Of a stretch of 64,000 nt of DNA, positions 7,906 to 15,603 are shown piece by piece. How positions within the stretch are numbered: the first letter of the stretch is position 1; each line of letters begins with the position of its first letter. The stretch is from Corynebacterium tuberculostearicum SK141 (GTDB lineage: Bacteria; Actinomycetota; Actinomycetes; Mycobacteriales; Mycobacteriaceae). The DNA lies in the NCBI RefSeq assembly GCF_000175635.1, contig NZ_ACVP01000012.1, positions 62,001 through 126,000 on the forward strand, written 5' to 3'. The notes beneath the pieces were generated by a model that was given only the letters and a program-made list of their open reading frames with translations, made no database searches and was not told the origin of the DNA. A program made the translations under genes and the position numbers.

Positions 7906-8772
7906 ATGCTTTCTCATATCGTCGACATTCTGGCCGATCCCAACGATGGCACCGCGCTTTCTGGTGCCGATGATTTCTCTCGCCTCGTTTCGGAATCCGG
8001 CCACTCTTATGATGTGGCCAAGCAGGGCTACGTCACCCTCGCGGCCGGCGCTGGACTCAAGCACAAGGGCGATGACATGGATATGGTCAACGCCCGTGAG
8101 ACCTATCTGGCCATGGGCCATTTCGCGCCCTTCGTCGAGGCCGTAACCGGGGCCGTCCAGGACGCACTGGATTCCGCTTCCTTGGCCGAGTCCACGCCCG
8201 CCTCCCTGCTCGAGGTGGGCGCCGGCACCGGCTACTACCTGGCCCATACTCTGGACTCCATCGCGGAGGCCCGTGGCGTTGGCCTCGATATTTCCCCGCA
8301 CGCCGCGAAGCACTTGGCTAAGTGCCACCCGCGCGTCGGCGCCGTTGTGGCCGATGTGTGGGAGCGCTTGCCCCTCCGGGATGAGTCCGTCGACGCAATC
8401 TCCGTCGTCTTCGCCCCGCGCAATCCCGCCGAGTTCCAGCGCGTGCTCGCCCCAGGCGGCCAGGTCATCGTCTTGACCCCCGGCGCCGGACACCTAGATG
8501 AGCTGCGCGAGCCGCTCGGCATCCTCGGCGTGGAAGAAGGCAAGGTCGAGCGCATGTATGAGCAGGCCGAGGGCTTCCTCGAGCAGGCGGCCGACCCGGT
8601 CGATATCTCGTTCCCCATCGAGCTTGATAAGGCCTCCGTTGCCGCCCAGGTGGGCATGAGCCCGTCCGCGCGCCACATCAGTGCCGGCGAACTCGCCGAG
8701 CGCATGGCCGCGTTGCCCCCGACGCTCACGGTCACCGCCCGCGCCCGCTTGGATCGCCTCCGCGCCGTCTAG
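7906..8772 (+). CDS. RlmA-like 23S rRNA (guanine-N1) methyltransferase
   Basis: A 288-residue SAM-dependent methyltransferase resembling RlmA/TlrB, which methylate G745 or G748 of 23S rRNA. After a 30-residue lead, SYDVAKQGYVTL and GDDMDMVNARETYLAMGHFAPF correspond to the RlmA blocks around the target-binding region, and LLEVGAGTGYYLAHTLD (about 103-119) is SAM motif I. FAPRNPAEFQRVLAPGG is the usual motif IV-V region. RlmA enzymes normally open with a four-cysteine zinc finger; here the CPLC and CxxxH positions read ADPNDG and SESGHSYD, so the zinc site is lost. It may still methylate rRNA, or act on another substrate. Confidence 0.75.
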   Translation: MLSHIVDILADPNDGTALSGADDFSRLVSESGHSYDVAKQGYVTLAAGAGLKHKGDDMDMVNARETYLAMGHFAPFVEAVTGAVQDALDSASLAESTPASLLEVGAGTGYYLAHTLDSIAEARGVGLDISPHAAKHLAKCHPRVGAVVADVWERLPLRDESVDAISVVFAPRNPAEFQRVLAPGGQVIVLTPGAGHLDELREPLGILGVEEGKVERMYEQAEGFLEQAADPVDISFPIELDKASVAAQVGMSPSARHISAGELAERMAALPPTLTVTARARLDRLRAV

Positions 8773-8808
8773 CTCCCGGCTGGCCCCAGCCACCTCCACC
8801 GTCCTTCG

Positions 8809-8857
8809 CGCTCACCGGAAGCGCGTGGGGCGGTTCTTTTCGTCTCCCCAGTGAGCG
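8809..8857. repeat. 49-bp inverted-repeat element, copy B
   Basis: Left arm CGCTCACC (8809-8816), 33-nt core, right arm AGTGAGCG (8850-8857, one mismatch), followed by CGAGGGG. The left arm is preceded by CCTTCG, mirroring the CGAAGG that follows right arms elsewhere. Confidence 0.75.
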
Positions 8858-8879
8858 CGAGGGGAGGTTTCCCCCTTGC

Positions 8880-8927
8880 CGCTCACCGGCACACGCTTTC
8901 CGACGCCCCAGCTTCTCCCCGTGAGCG
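8880..8927. repeat. 48-bp inverted-repeat element, copy C
   Basis: Left arm CGCTCACC (8880-8887), 32-nt core, right arm CGTGAGCG (8920-8927, one mismatch), followed by CGAAGG. Confidence 0.75.
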
Positions 8928-9002
8928 CGAAGGACGCGTGTGAGGGAGCTAGGAGAGACGCAGCCCAGCGATGTGGATTGAAAACGAAATCCCCGCTCTT
9001 GC

Positions 9003-9051
9003 CGCTCACCAGGAGAGGCGGAACCGCGGTGGGCGGCCGCGCCGGTGAGCG
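9003..9051. repeat. 49-bp inverted-repeat element, copy D
   Basis: Perfect arms CGCTCACC (9003-9010) and GGTGAGCG (9044-9051) with a 33-nt core, followed by CGAAGGGCGGGG as in copy A. Confidence 0.8.
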
Positions 9052-9112
9052 CGAAGGGCGGGGGGAGGGACGGAGAGAGACGGGTTGGGTGAGGAGGGGC
9101 GAGCCAGGAGGA

Positions 9113-10555
9113 TTAAAGCTTGGAGCCGGAGCGCTGCCAGTCCTGCTCGATGACGGCATCGCCGGAGGTCTCGACCCGCAGGCCGGAGCAGCCGCCTTCG
9201 AAGTAGACGCGGGAGGCCATCGCGATGAGGCCACCGTCGACGAATACCTCGACGGTGGAGCCGTCTTGAATGATGGTGAGGGTATCGGAGTCGCCCTCGG
9301 CAAGCGTGGCGGTGGCGGGCTCGGAATCGGCGAAACAGTGGTCGAAGGCTTTGTTCATGGAGCGATCGAGGCTGATGTCATCGCCGGAGTGGCAGATGGT
9401 GGCGGCGGGGTCACCGGCGCCGTCGAGAAGCGTGACAGTCACGCAGGAACCGGAAGGGACCTCCATGACGCCGGTCCAGGAACGGGCGTAATCGGAGAGC
9501 TTGACGGCATCGGGCAGGCCGCGGGCGGGTGCTTGGTAGAGGACGCCGCCCTCGAGGGTGACTCGGCGGGGCAGGGACAGGGCATTGGCCCAGCCTTCGG
9601 CCTCCCAGGAAGCGTGCTTGGTGGCGTCGTCGCCGCGGCCGTTGCCGTTGAGGAGGCCGACGATGACGGCCCGCTCGTAGCGCTGCTCTGGGGTGAGAGT
9701 GCCGGTGGTCGTATTGGTATTGCGCGGACGGGAGAAATCGTGGCCGAAGTCTACGCGGCGGAAGCCGGAGACCACGGTAAAAGTAGTGCCCTCCAGCCGG
9801 CCGACGAGGTAGCCGGAGACGTCGCGGCCGCCGCGCTCTAGGGTGACGAAGAGGACGTCGTAGATATTGCCGTCGACCTCATCGCGCAGGCGGACCAAGC
9901 GCGGCGAGACGACCGGCGGGATGGGCGAGGTAGCGGGGACCTCGCCTTCGAGGAAGCCAGGGTCGCCGTCGAACTTGAGGCTGCCGCGCAGCCGCCAAGA
10001 CACGCCATCGGCAGATTCGAGGATGACGGGAACCGGGGCGTCGGAGTGGCCGGTGAGCGCGAGCATGAGCCAACCGTCGTGGCCGTCATCGCGGTCCTCG
10101 GAGGCCCAATCGGGCACCACGGAGGGGGAGCGGAAGTGATCAAAGTTGCGGGTATTGCCTACGACCTCGCCAAAACGAACGACATTGGGGTCGAGGGCCT
10201 GGGGGTCATCGGAGACCTCGCAGATCTCGTCCACATCGGCGTAGCGGGCGAGGTGAACGGAGATACCGGCGGCGGTCACGGAAGTGAAGTAAAGGTGGAT
10301 ATCGTCCGGGCCTTGGGCTACGGAACCGGCACGCAGGGAGAGCTCGCCGCCAACGGGCGCGAGGGCATCGTCGCAGTCCAACCAGTCAAAGGGAGACTCT
10401 TCGGAGTAGGTGTGTCCCCAGCGGGCAGGGGAGTCCGCGGTGGGGCGGTACTGGTGGAACAGGTGCCAGGTATCGCCGTCACGCAGGATTCCAGCGGGGG
10501 CGTCGAGGACGCCGTCTTCGGGGACAAAATGCAGTTCGGGGCGGTGAGTTGTCAC
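9113..10555 (-). CDS. GH32-like (sucrase/levanase-fold) protein with altered catalytic motifs
   Basis: A 480-residue protein whose N-terminus (LHFVPEDGVLDAPAGILRDG, then HLFHQYRP) aligns with the WMNDPNG...HLFYQ start of family GH32 beta-fructosidases and keeps a candidate nucleophile Asp. The second motif, normally FRDP, reads FRSPSV (near 145), and the WECP acid/base region seems to read VVSPRLVRL, so two of three catalytic carboxylates appear missing. The C-terminal region (about 320-480) resembles the GH32 beta-sandwich. Its GTG start follows AAGGAAGG, 12 nt after the glgA stop, so it is co-transcribed with glgA. It may bind rather than cleave sugar, or use different residues; function unproven. 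Confidence 0.65.
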   Translation of the reverse strand: MTTHRPELHFVPEDGVLDAPAGILRDGDTWHLFHQYRPTADSPARWGHTYSEESPFDWLDCDDALAPVGGELSLRAGSVAQGPDDIHLYFTSVTAAGISVHLARYADVDEICEVSDDPQALDPNVVRFGEVVGNTRNFDHFRSPSVVPDWASEDRDDGHDGWLMLALTGHSDAPVPVILESADGVSWRLRGSLKFDGDPGFLEGEVPATSPIPPVVSPRLVRLRDEVDGNIYDVLFVTLERGGRDVSGYLVGRLEGTTFTVVSGFRRVDFGHDFSRPRNTNTTTGTLTPEQRYERAVIVGLLNGNGRGDDATKHASWEAEGWANALSLPRRVTLEGGVLYQAPARGLPDAVKLSDYARSWTGVMEVPSGSCVTVTLLDGAGDPAATICHSGDDISLDRSMNKAFDHCFADSEPATATLAEGDSDTLTIIQDGSTVEVFVDGGLIAMASRVYFEGGCSGLRVETSGDAVIEQDWQRSGSKL

Positions 10556-10567
10556 GGCTATCCTTCC

Positions 10568-11722
10568 TTAAATCAGGCTGCGGTAGATATCGACGGTCTG
10601 GGCGGCAATGGTAGCCCAAGAGAAATCACGGATGGCGCGCTCTCGGCCGGCGCGGCCAAATTCCGCGGCGCGCTCTTTATCGGCGGCGACGTCATTGACG
10701 GCGGCGGCGAGGTCGGCTTCGAAGGCGGTGGTAGCGGCGGCGTCGTAAGGCACCAGTATGCCGGTTTCGCCATCGACCACAACCTCCGGAATGCCGCCTA
10801 CGTTGGAGGCGACAACGGCCGTGCCGCAGGCCATAGCTTCCAGGTTGACGATGCCGAGCGGCTCGTAGATGGACGGGCAAACAAACACATCCGCACCGGA
10901 GTAAATCTGCTGGACCTCGTTGCGCGGGAGCATGTCCTTGACCCAGAAAATGCCATCGCGCTGGGCACGCAGTTCCTCCACCAGCGCCTCGGTCTCCGCC
11001 GCGATTTCGGGCGTATCGGGCGCGCCGGCGCACAGCACCAGCTGGATATCCGGGTCGAATTTCTGCGCCGCCTGCAGCAGGTGCTTTACGCCCTTTTGTC
11101 GGGTAATGCGGCCAACGAAGGCAACGATGGGGCGTTGCTTATCGACGCCCAGCTTGTCCAACACATCTCCCTCTCGCGGCTGCCACAGCTCGGTGTCGAT
11201 GCCGTTGAGGACGACGTGGACCTTGGAGGCGTCGATCCGCGGGTAGGCATCCAGGATGGAGTCCTTCATGCCGGCGGAGACGGCGATGACGGCGTCGGCA
11301 TATTCCATGGCGTTCTTCTCGGACCACGAGGAGACGTCATAGCCGCCGCCGAGCTGCTCGCGCTTCCACGGGCGGTGCGGCTCCAGCGAGTGGGCGGTGA
11401 CCACGTGCGGAATATCGTAGAGCTGGGCGGAAAGATGGCCGGCGAGGCCCGTGTACCACGTGTGGGAATGGGCGATGTCGATATCGGAGGCGGCATCGGC
11501 CATGCGAAGCCCGGTGGACAAGGTCTTAAGCGCGCCATTGGCACCCTCGAGTGCGGGGTCTACGCCGTGTACAAAGACGTCTTCTTCTTCGCGCGGGGAG
11601 CCCATGCAGTGCACGGAGACATCGATGATATCGCGCATAAAACGGGTGAGTTCAGCTACGTGAACTCCGGCCCCGCCGTAGATTTCCGGCGGGTATTCTT
11701 TGGAAAAGATTCCGGCTCTCAT
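10568..11722 (-). CDS. glgA: Glycogen synthase, actinobacterial GT4 type
   Basis: A 384-residue cytoplasmic glycosyltransferase that elongates alpha-1,4-glucan, or in this lineage may make maltose-1-phosphate from ADP-glucose. The N-terminal loop [15 protein letters not shown] and the C-terminal [20 protein letters not shown] donor-binding block (E-x7-E pattern) identify a GT-B, GT4-like enzyme. Start chosen at ATG 11722 ([12 protein letters not shown]), because TATTCT ends 8 nt upstream and the longer frame has no family similarity. It is divergent from glgC, which supplies ADP-glucose, and is followed 12 nt later by the GH32-like gene. Confidence 0.9.
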   Translation of the reverse strand: MRAGIFSKEYPPEIYGGAGVHVAELTRFMRDIIDVSVHCMGSPREEEDVFVHGVDPALEGANGALKTLSTGLRMADAASDIDIAHSHTWYTGLAGHLSAQLYDIPHVVTAHSLEPHRPWKREQLGGGYDVSSWSEKNAMEYADAVIAVSAGMKDSILDAYPRIDASKVHVVLNGIDTELWQPREGDVLDKLGVDKQRPIVAFVGRITRQKGVKHLLQAAQKFDPDIQLVLCAGAPDTPEIAAETEALVEELRAQRDGIFWVKDMLPRNEVQQIYSGADVFVCPSIYEPLGIVNLEAMACGTAVVASNVGGIPEVVVDGETGILVPYDAAATTAFEADLAAAVNDVAADKERAAEFGRAGRERAIRDFSWATIAAQTVDIYRSLI

Positions 11723-11730
11723 GCCCACCC

Positions 11731-11736
11731 AGAATA
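11731..11736 (-). promoter_or_regulatory. -10 element (TATTCT) of leaderless glgA
   Basis: TATTCT on the minus strand ends 8 nt before the glgA ATG. It lies in the 109-bp region shared with glgC. Confidence 0.5.
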
Positions 11737-11818
11737 CGTATCTCTGGTGCCGCGTGCAGAAATACGGGATGGGGGTAGAAATGTGCATATATCTGCTGCG
11801 AAATGTGGGATTTGCGGT

Positions 11819-11824
11819 TAGGTT
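11819..11824 (+). promoter_or_regulatory. -10 element (TAGGTT) of leaderless glgC
   Basis: TAGGTT ends 7 nt before GTG 11832, the start that best matches GlgC proteins. No Shine-Dalgarno is seen. Confidence 0.5.
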
Positions 11825-11831
11825 TGAAAAC

Positions 11832-13049
11832 GTGAGAAGCCTGCCAAATGTCCTAGCCATCGTCCTCGCCGGCGGCGAGGGAAAGCGCCTTTTTCCCCTG
11901 ACCGAAGACCGCGCCAAACCCGCCGTGCCTTTCGGAGGTTCCTACCGGCTCATTGACTTTGTCCTGTCCAATCTGGTCAATGCCGGCTACCTCAAGATTG
12001 CGGTGCTGACCCAGTACAAGTCCCACTCCCTGGACCGCCACATTTCCCAGGCATGGAACTTGGCGGGGCCGACGCCGCAGTACATTGCCTCGGTGCCTGC
12101 CCAGCAGCGCCGCGGCAAGCGGTGGTACAACGGTTCGGCGGATGCCATTGTGCAGTCGCTTAACCTCATCTATGACGAGAAACCGGATTACGTCATCGTC
12201 TTCGGCGCAGACCACGTCTACCGCATGGATCCGGCGCAGATGGTAGAAGAGCACATCGCCACGGGGCTGGATTGCTCGGTGGCCGGCATTCGCGTGCCGC
12301 GCGAGGAGGCAACGGCCTTTGGATGCATCCAGGCCGATGGCATGGGAACCATCACGGAGTTCGTGGAAAAGCCTGCGGACCCACCGGCCACTCCGGATGA
12401 CCCAAATATGAGCTATGCCTCGATGGGCAACTATGTCTTTACGGCGCAGGCGCTTATTGACGCCCTCTTGGAGGACGAAAAGAACGAGGACTCCGCCCAC
12501 GATATGGGCGGCGATATTATTCCGTACTTTGTGAAGCGTGGGCAGGCGCATGTCTATGACTTCATGGCCAATGAAGTGCCGGGATCTACCGAACGCGATC
12601 ACGGCTACTGGCGCGACGTGGGCACCATCGATTCCTTCTACGAAGCGCACATGGACATGATTTCGGTGCACCCGATCTTTAACCTCTATAACCGGAATTG
12701 GCCGATTCACTCCACGGATGACTCCAATTTCCCGCCGGCGAAGTTCGTGCAAAATGGCATCGCGCAGTCCTCGATGGTGGCGCCGGGCTGTATTATTTCC
12801 GGCGGCACGGTGCGCAATTCCGTGCTGGCGTCCGATGTCCACGTGGCCGATGGTGCCACGGTCGAAGGATCGGTCATCCTGCCGGGCGTGCGCATCGGCC
12901 GTGGTGCGGTGGTGCGCCGCGCGATCCTCGATAAGAACGTCGTCGTCAGCGATGGCGCAATTATCGGCGTGGACCGTGAGCGCGATGAGGAGCGCTTCAA
13001 GGTTTCTGACGGCGGCGTGGTTGTCGTCGGCAAAAACCAGAAGGTCTAG
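11832..13049 (+). CDS. glgC: Glucose-1-phosphate adenylyltransferase
   Basis: A 405-residue nucleotidyltransferase making ADP-glucose from ATP and glucose-1-phosphate, the committed step of glycogen synthesis. [20 protein letters not shown] is the N-terminal nucleotide-binding signature, followed by [11 protein letters not shown] and EFVEKP. The C-terminal third carries the left-handed beta-helix ([29 protein letters not shown]). GTG 11832 gives the usual length; the open frame extends upstream into the promoter. It is divergent from glgA. Its TAG stop and that of the convergent methyltransferase share the palindrome CTAG at 13046-13049. Confidence 0.95.
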   Translation: MRSLPNVLAIVLAGGEGKRLFPLTEDRAKPAVPFGGSYRLIDFVLSNLVNAGYLKIAVLTQYKSHSLDRHISQAWNLAGPTPQYIASVPAQQRRGKRWYNGSADAIVQSLNLIYDEKPDYVIVFGADHVYRMDPAQMVEEHIATGLDCSVAGIRVPREEATAFGCIQADGMGTITEFVEKPADPPATPDDPNMSYASMGNYVFTAQALIDALLEDEKNEDSAHDMGGDIIPYFVKRGQAHVYDFMANEVPGSTERDHGYWRDVGTIDSFYEAHMDMISVHPIFNLYNRNWPIHSTDDSNFPPAKFVQNGIAQSSMVAPGCIISGGTVRNSVLASDVHVADGATVEGSVILPGVRIGRGAVVRRAILDKNVVVSDGAIIGVDRERDEERFKVSDGGVVVVGKNQKV

Positions 13050-13693
13050 AGCTTCGTTACGAGGGTGAGCCCGGACCCCAGCGGCAAGCGGGTGACGTTT
13101 GCGCCCTCGAGCTCGCGCAGGTACTCGTCTGCTTCGCGGGCGGCGGCGGTGTCGCGGTCGGTCCGGGAGGCGTCGGCAAGCGTGCCATCGAGCAAAGAAT
13201 TAGCCAAGACCAGGGTGCCGCCCTGGTGCAGCAGTGGCCACGCGGCCTTGATGATGGCGGGGAGCTCGAGCGCGGCGACGTCGGCGTAGATGACCTGGTA
13301 GGCGTCATTAGCCAGGCGGCCCATGACTTCGAGTGGGCGGGACGGCAGGAAGCGGCCGCGCGAGGGCGCATAGCCCGCCTCGCGGAAGGCGGTCTTGGCG
13401 CTGCGCTGGTGTTCAGCCTCGGGGTCGATGCAGGTCAAGATGCCATTATCGGGCATGCCGGCAAGCAGGTAGAGGCCTACCACATTGGCGGCCGGGGTGA
13501 TCGCCACGGACTGGGGGCGTTCGGTAGAGCCGGCCGAGGCGGCCGTCAGCGTGGTGAGCAGCTGGCCCGTTGATTCATCTGGAACGGGCAGACCGTACTC
13601 TTCGGCGTGGTCGCGCGCGCCACGCAGGGCAGCGGAGGGCTCGCTGGTGGTCTCGATATAGGAACGCAGTGCTTCATATGCGGTAGTAGTCAC
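13046..13693 (-). CDS. O-methyltransferase-like protein (family 3 fold)
   Basis: A 215-residue protein matching in length and position the catechol-type O-methyltransferase found beside sigE in Corynebacteriales. The N-terminus ([27 protein letters not shown]) fits that family, and [23 protein letters not shown] matches the motif II region. The SAM motif I, usually EIGTLGGYSTIWLA, is eroded to [16 protein letters not shown], and the metal-binding FIDADK appears as IYADVAA, so catalysis is doubtful or altered. Start GTG 13693 is supported by TAAGGT ending 7 nt upstream. It converges on glgC with a 4-nt overlap and is divergent from sigE. Confidence 0.7.
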   Translation of the reverse strand: MTTTAYEALRSYIETTSEPSAALRGARDHAEEYGLPVPDESTGQLLTTLTAASAGSTERPQSVAITPAANVVGLYLLAGMPDNGILTCIDPEAEHQRSAKTAFREAGYAPSRGRFLPSRPLEVMGRLANDAYQVIYADVAALELPAIIKAAWPLLHQGGTLVLANSLLDGTLADASRTDRDTAAAREADEYLRELEGANVTRLPLGSGLTLVTKL

Positions 13694-13700
13694 GTAATAG

Positions 13701-13706
13701 ACCTTA
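13701..13706 (-). promoter_or_regulatory. -10 element (TAAGGT) of the leaderless methyltransferase gene
   Basis: TAAGGT ends 7 nt before the GTG at 13693. Confidence 0.45.
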
Positions 13707-13787
13707 GGGAAAAGTGTCCGCCGATGTGGCAAAAACGCGCCTAGCCAGCGAGGTTGTGGTGGGTGGGGATAATGTGACGGACTCACA

Positions 13788-13815
13788 GGAAATTATCAGC
13801 ACTGTGGCTGGAGTT
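13788..13815 (+). promoter_or_regulatory. Possible ECF-type promoter of sigE
   Basis: GGAA (13788-13791) and GTT (13813-13815) resemble the -35/-10 pair used by SigE/SigH-class factors, but the 21-nt gap is longer than usual. A vegetative-looking GATAAT at 13768-13773 is an alternative. Confidence 0.3.
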
Positions 13816-13844
13816 TCACCATGAAGTGTAGAAAGATGACATGC

Positions 13845-14474
13845 ATGACAACAACGAAGCGCGATGCCGAATCCCTTCAGCCCGCCACCCCTGAGGCGGA
13901 GTTGACCGGTACCGCGGCGTTCGATGCCGGCGAAGCCGACATGCCAGCCTGGGGTGACCTCGTGGCCGAACACGCCGATGGCGTCTACCGCTTGGCGTAT
14001 CGCCTCTCCGGCAACCAGCACGATGCAGAGGACCTGACCCAGGAAACCTTCATGCGCGTCTTCCGCTCCCTGGATAAGTATCAGGCCGGTACGTTTGAAG
14101 GCTGGTTGCACCGCATTACCACCAACCTCTTCTTGGACATGGTTCGCCATCGCTCCAAGATCCGCATGGAGGCCCTGCCGGAGGATTATGAGCGCGTGCC
14201 CGGAACGGATATGACCCCGGAGCAGGCCTATACCGTGGCCAACCTGGACCCGGCGCTGCAATCCGCGCTCGATGGCTTGGCTCCCGATTTCCGCGTGGCC
14301 GTGGTGCTGTGTGATGTCGTAGGTATGAGCTATGACGAGATTGCGGAGACCCTCGGCGTCAAGATGGGTACGGTTCGCTCCCGCATCCACCGTGGCCGTT
14401 CCCAGCTGCGTGCGGCGCTCGAAAAAGAGGCGCAAACCAATGCGGAAACCCGCATGCTGCTGCGCACGCGTTAA
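13845..14474 (+). CDS. sigE: ECF RNA polymerase sigma factor SigE
   Basis: A 209-residue extracytoplasmic-function sigma factor for envelope or heat stress. Region 2 is seen in [31 protein letters not shown], listed here as blocks [14 protein letters not shown] and [13 protein letters not shown], with the -10 recognition helix [15 protein letters not shown]. Region 4 ([20 protein letters not shown], then [15 protein letters not shown]) is the -35-binding helix-turn-helix. ATG 13845 is chosen over 13821 and 13836 because GAAAG lies 9 nt upstream; none is certain. Next is the anti-sigma factor cseE, separated by an intrinsic terminator. Confidence 0.9.
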   Translation: MTTTKRDAESLQPATPEAELTGTAAFDAGEADMPAWGDLVAEHADGVYRLAYRLSGNQHDAEDLTQETFMRVFRSLDKYQAGTFEGWLHRITTNLFLDMVRHRSKIRMEALPEDYERVPGTDMTPEQAYTVANLDPALQSALDGLAPDFRVAVVLCDVVGMSYDEIAETLGVKMGTVRSRIHRGRSQLRAALEKEAQTNAETRMLLRTR

Positions 14475-14507
14475 ACCATCGCGCGCTAAACTCTAAAGAA
14501 ACTGCAT

Positions 14508-14530
14508 AGTCCCCGCCGCCGGCGGGGACT
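14508..14530 (+). terminator. Strong GC hairpin between sigE and cseE
   Basis: AGTCCCCGCC (14508-14517) and GGCGGGGACT (14521-14530) form a perfect 10-bp stem with a 3-nt loop, followed by TTTCC. It should reduce read-through from sigE into cseE. Confidence 0.7.
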
Positions 14531-14574
14531 TTCCGTGTCACTGAAGGCCAAGCAACTAGTGGAGGAGGGTGTCG

Positions 14575-15024
14575 ATGGACTCGCTGCGAGGACGCCGGAC
14601 CGTGTCCACGCTGAGCGTGCGCGGCGGATTCGATGCCGCCCAGGCCAAAGCCCGCGATAAGGCGAAAGCCAAGGCTCGGCGCAGCGATACCATCGGGCAC
14701 CTCGGCCCAGAGGCTGTCGTTGCCTTCGTAGACGGGGAGATGGAGCCGAAATTCATGCACCGCGTGCGCATCCACTTGGTGCACTGCGCCGAGTGCCGCG
14801 CGGATGTGCACCAGCAGCGCCATGCCTCAGAGTGGGTTCGCCACTGCGCGGATTCCGCTAAGGTCAAGGCGCCGCAATCCCTGCTGGCAAAGCTCGCGGG
14901 CATTGCCACCGAAGAGGTTGCGCCCGGGCCGGATGCGGCAACGCCCGTGCACCGGCCGCAGCAGGATTTTTTGGACAAGGTGGAGATGGTGGTTCGCGCA
15001 ATCAAGCACAATCAGCGCGGCTAA
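14575..15024 (+). CDS. cseE: Anti-sigma-E factor with zinc-binding ZAS motif
   Basis: A 149-residue cytoplasmic anti-sigma factor predicted to bind and silence SigE. The ZAS motif H-x3-C-x2-C is visible as HLVHCAEC (H67, C71, C74), where zinc ligation controls release of the sigma factor. There is no membrane helix, so it senses cytoplasmic signals, like RseA/CseE of Corynebacteriales. The Lys/Arg/Ala-rich N-terminal 40 residues are variable in the family. GGAGGAGGG just before ATG 14575 is a strong ribosome site; the GTG at 14569 overlaps it and is unlikely. In Mycobacterium an htrA gene follows; here tatB follows directly. Confidence 0.85.
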   Translation: MDSLRGRRTVSTLSVRGGFDAAQAKARDKAKAKARRSDTIGHLGPEAVVAFVDGEMEPKFMHRVRIHLVHCAECRADVHQQRHASEWVRHCADSAKVKAPQSLLAKLAGIATEEVAPGPDAATPVHRPQQDFLDKVEMVVRAIKHNQRG

Positions 15025-15035
15025 GAGTGAGGGAC

Positions 15036-15041
15036 TAGTAT
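15036..15041 (+). promoter_or_regulatory. -10 element (TAGTAT) of leaderless tatB
   Basis: TAGTAT ends 6 nt before the tatB GTG at 15048, with no Shine-Dalgarno. Confidence 0.45.
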
Positions 15042-15047
15042 TTAACC

Positions 15048-15599
15048 GTGTTTTCTTCCATTGGTTGGCCCGAGATTTTCGTCATCGTGGTTTTGGGCAT
15101 CATCGTCATCGGCCCGGAGCGCATGCCCGAGGTGATTAAGGATGTGCGCGCGGCCATCTACGCGGCGCGCAAGGCCATCAATAACGCCAAAGCGGAGCTC
15201 AATGGCGAGATGGGGTCGATTACCTCGGAATTCGATGATATCCGCGGCCCGCTCACCCAAGCAGCCCAGTGGACGCGCCTCGGCCCGAAGGGCGCAATTA
15301 CCAAGGCGCTTTTCGACGGCGACGATTCCGCCTGGGACGATTTCAACCCCAAGAAAATGGCAGAAAACGTCAAGACCGCTACCGCGCCACAGGAGCCGGA
15401 GGAACAGCCGCAGCCTCAACCGCAGCAGCAGCGCCGCCCGAGCTTCGACTACTCCCAGGTCTATGCCGAGCAGCCGCAGCCAGAGCCTCAGCAACGCCCT
15501 CAAGCGCCCCAGCCAACGGAGCAGCCCGCGCCAGAGAAAAAGCCGCCACGTGGTGGGGAAGAATCCACCGGCGGCGGCTTGTGGGGCGATGTAACCTAA
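15048..15599 (+). CDS. tatB: Sec-independent translocase subunit TatB
   Basis: A 183-residue single-span membrane protein of the twin-arginine translocon, which works with TatA and TatC to export folded proteins. [20 protein letters not shown] is the short N-terminal membrane helix with the conserved Glu-Pro hinge region ([12 protein letters not shown]) and the amphipathic helix after it. From about residue 105 the chain becomes low-complexity, rich in Pro and Gln ([15 protein letters not shown]), a poorly conserved cytosolic tail common in actinobacterial TatB. The stop is 4 nt from that of the convergent mrp gene. Confidence 0.92.
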   Translation: MFSSIGWPEIFVIVVLGIIVIGPERMPEVIKDVRAAIYAARKAINNAKAELNGEMGSITSEFDDIRGPLTQAAQWTRLGPKGAITKALFDGDDSAWDDFNPKKMAENVKTATAPQEPEEQPQPQPQQQRRPSFDYSQVYAEQPQPEPQQRPQAPQPTEQPAPEKKPPRGGEESTGGGLWGDVT

Positions 15600-15603
15600 G
15601 GCG

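Larger units (their letters stand above)
8773..9112. other. 340-bp convergent intergenic region packed with repeat elements
   Basis: Between the forward methyltransferase gene and the reverse GH32-like gene there is no credible gene. The space is largely filled by three complete 48-49 bp inverted-repeat elements (copies B, C and D) and G/C-rich flanks. Confidence 0.7.

Noticed and set aside
10051..10064. GGTGAGCGCGAGCATG inside the GH32-like gene and GTGAGCGCGA near 12977 inside glgC, resembling the right arm of the repeat element
   Set aside because: Both lie within coding sequence, lack the left arm at the fixed distance and lack the CGAAGG flank. They are explained by common codons.
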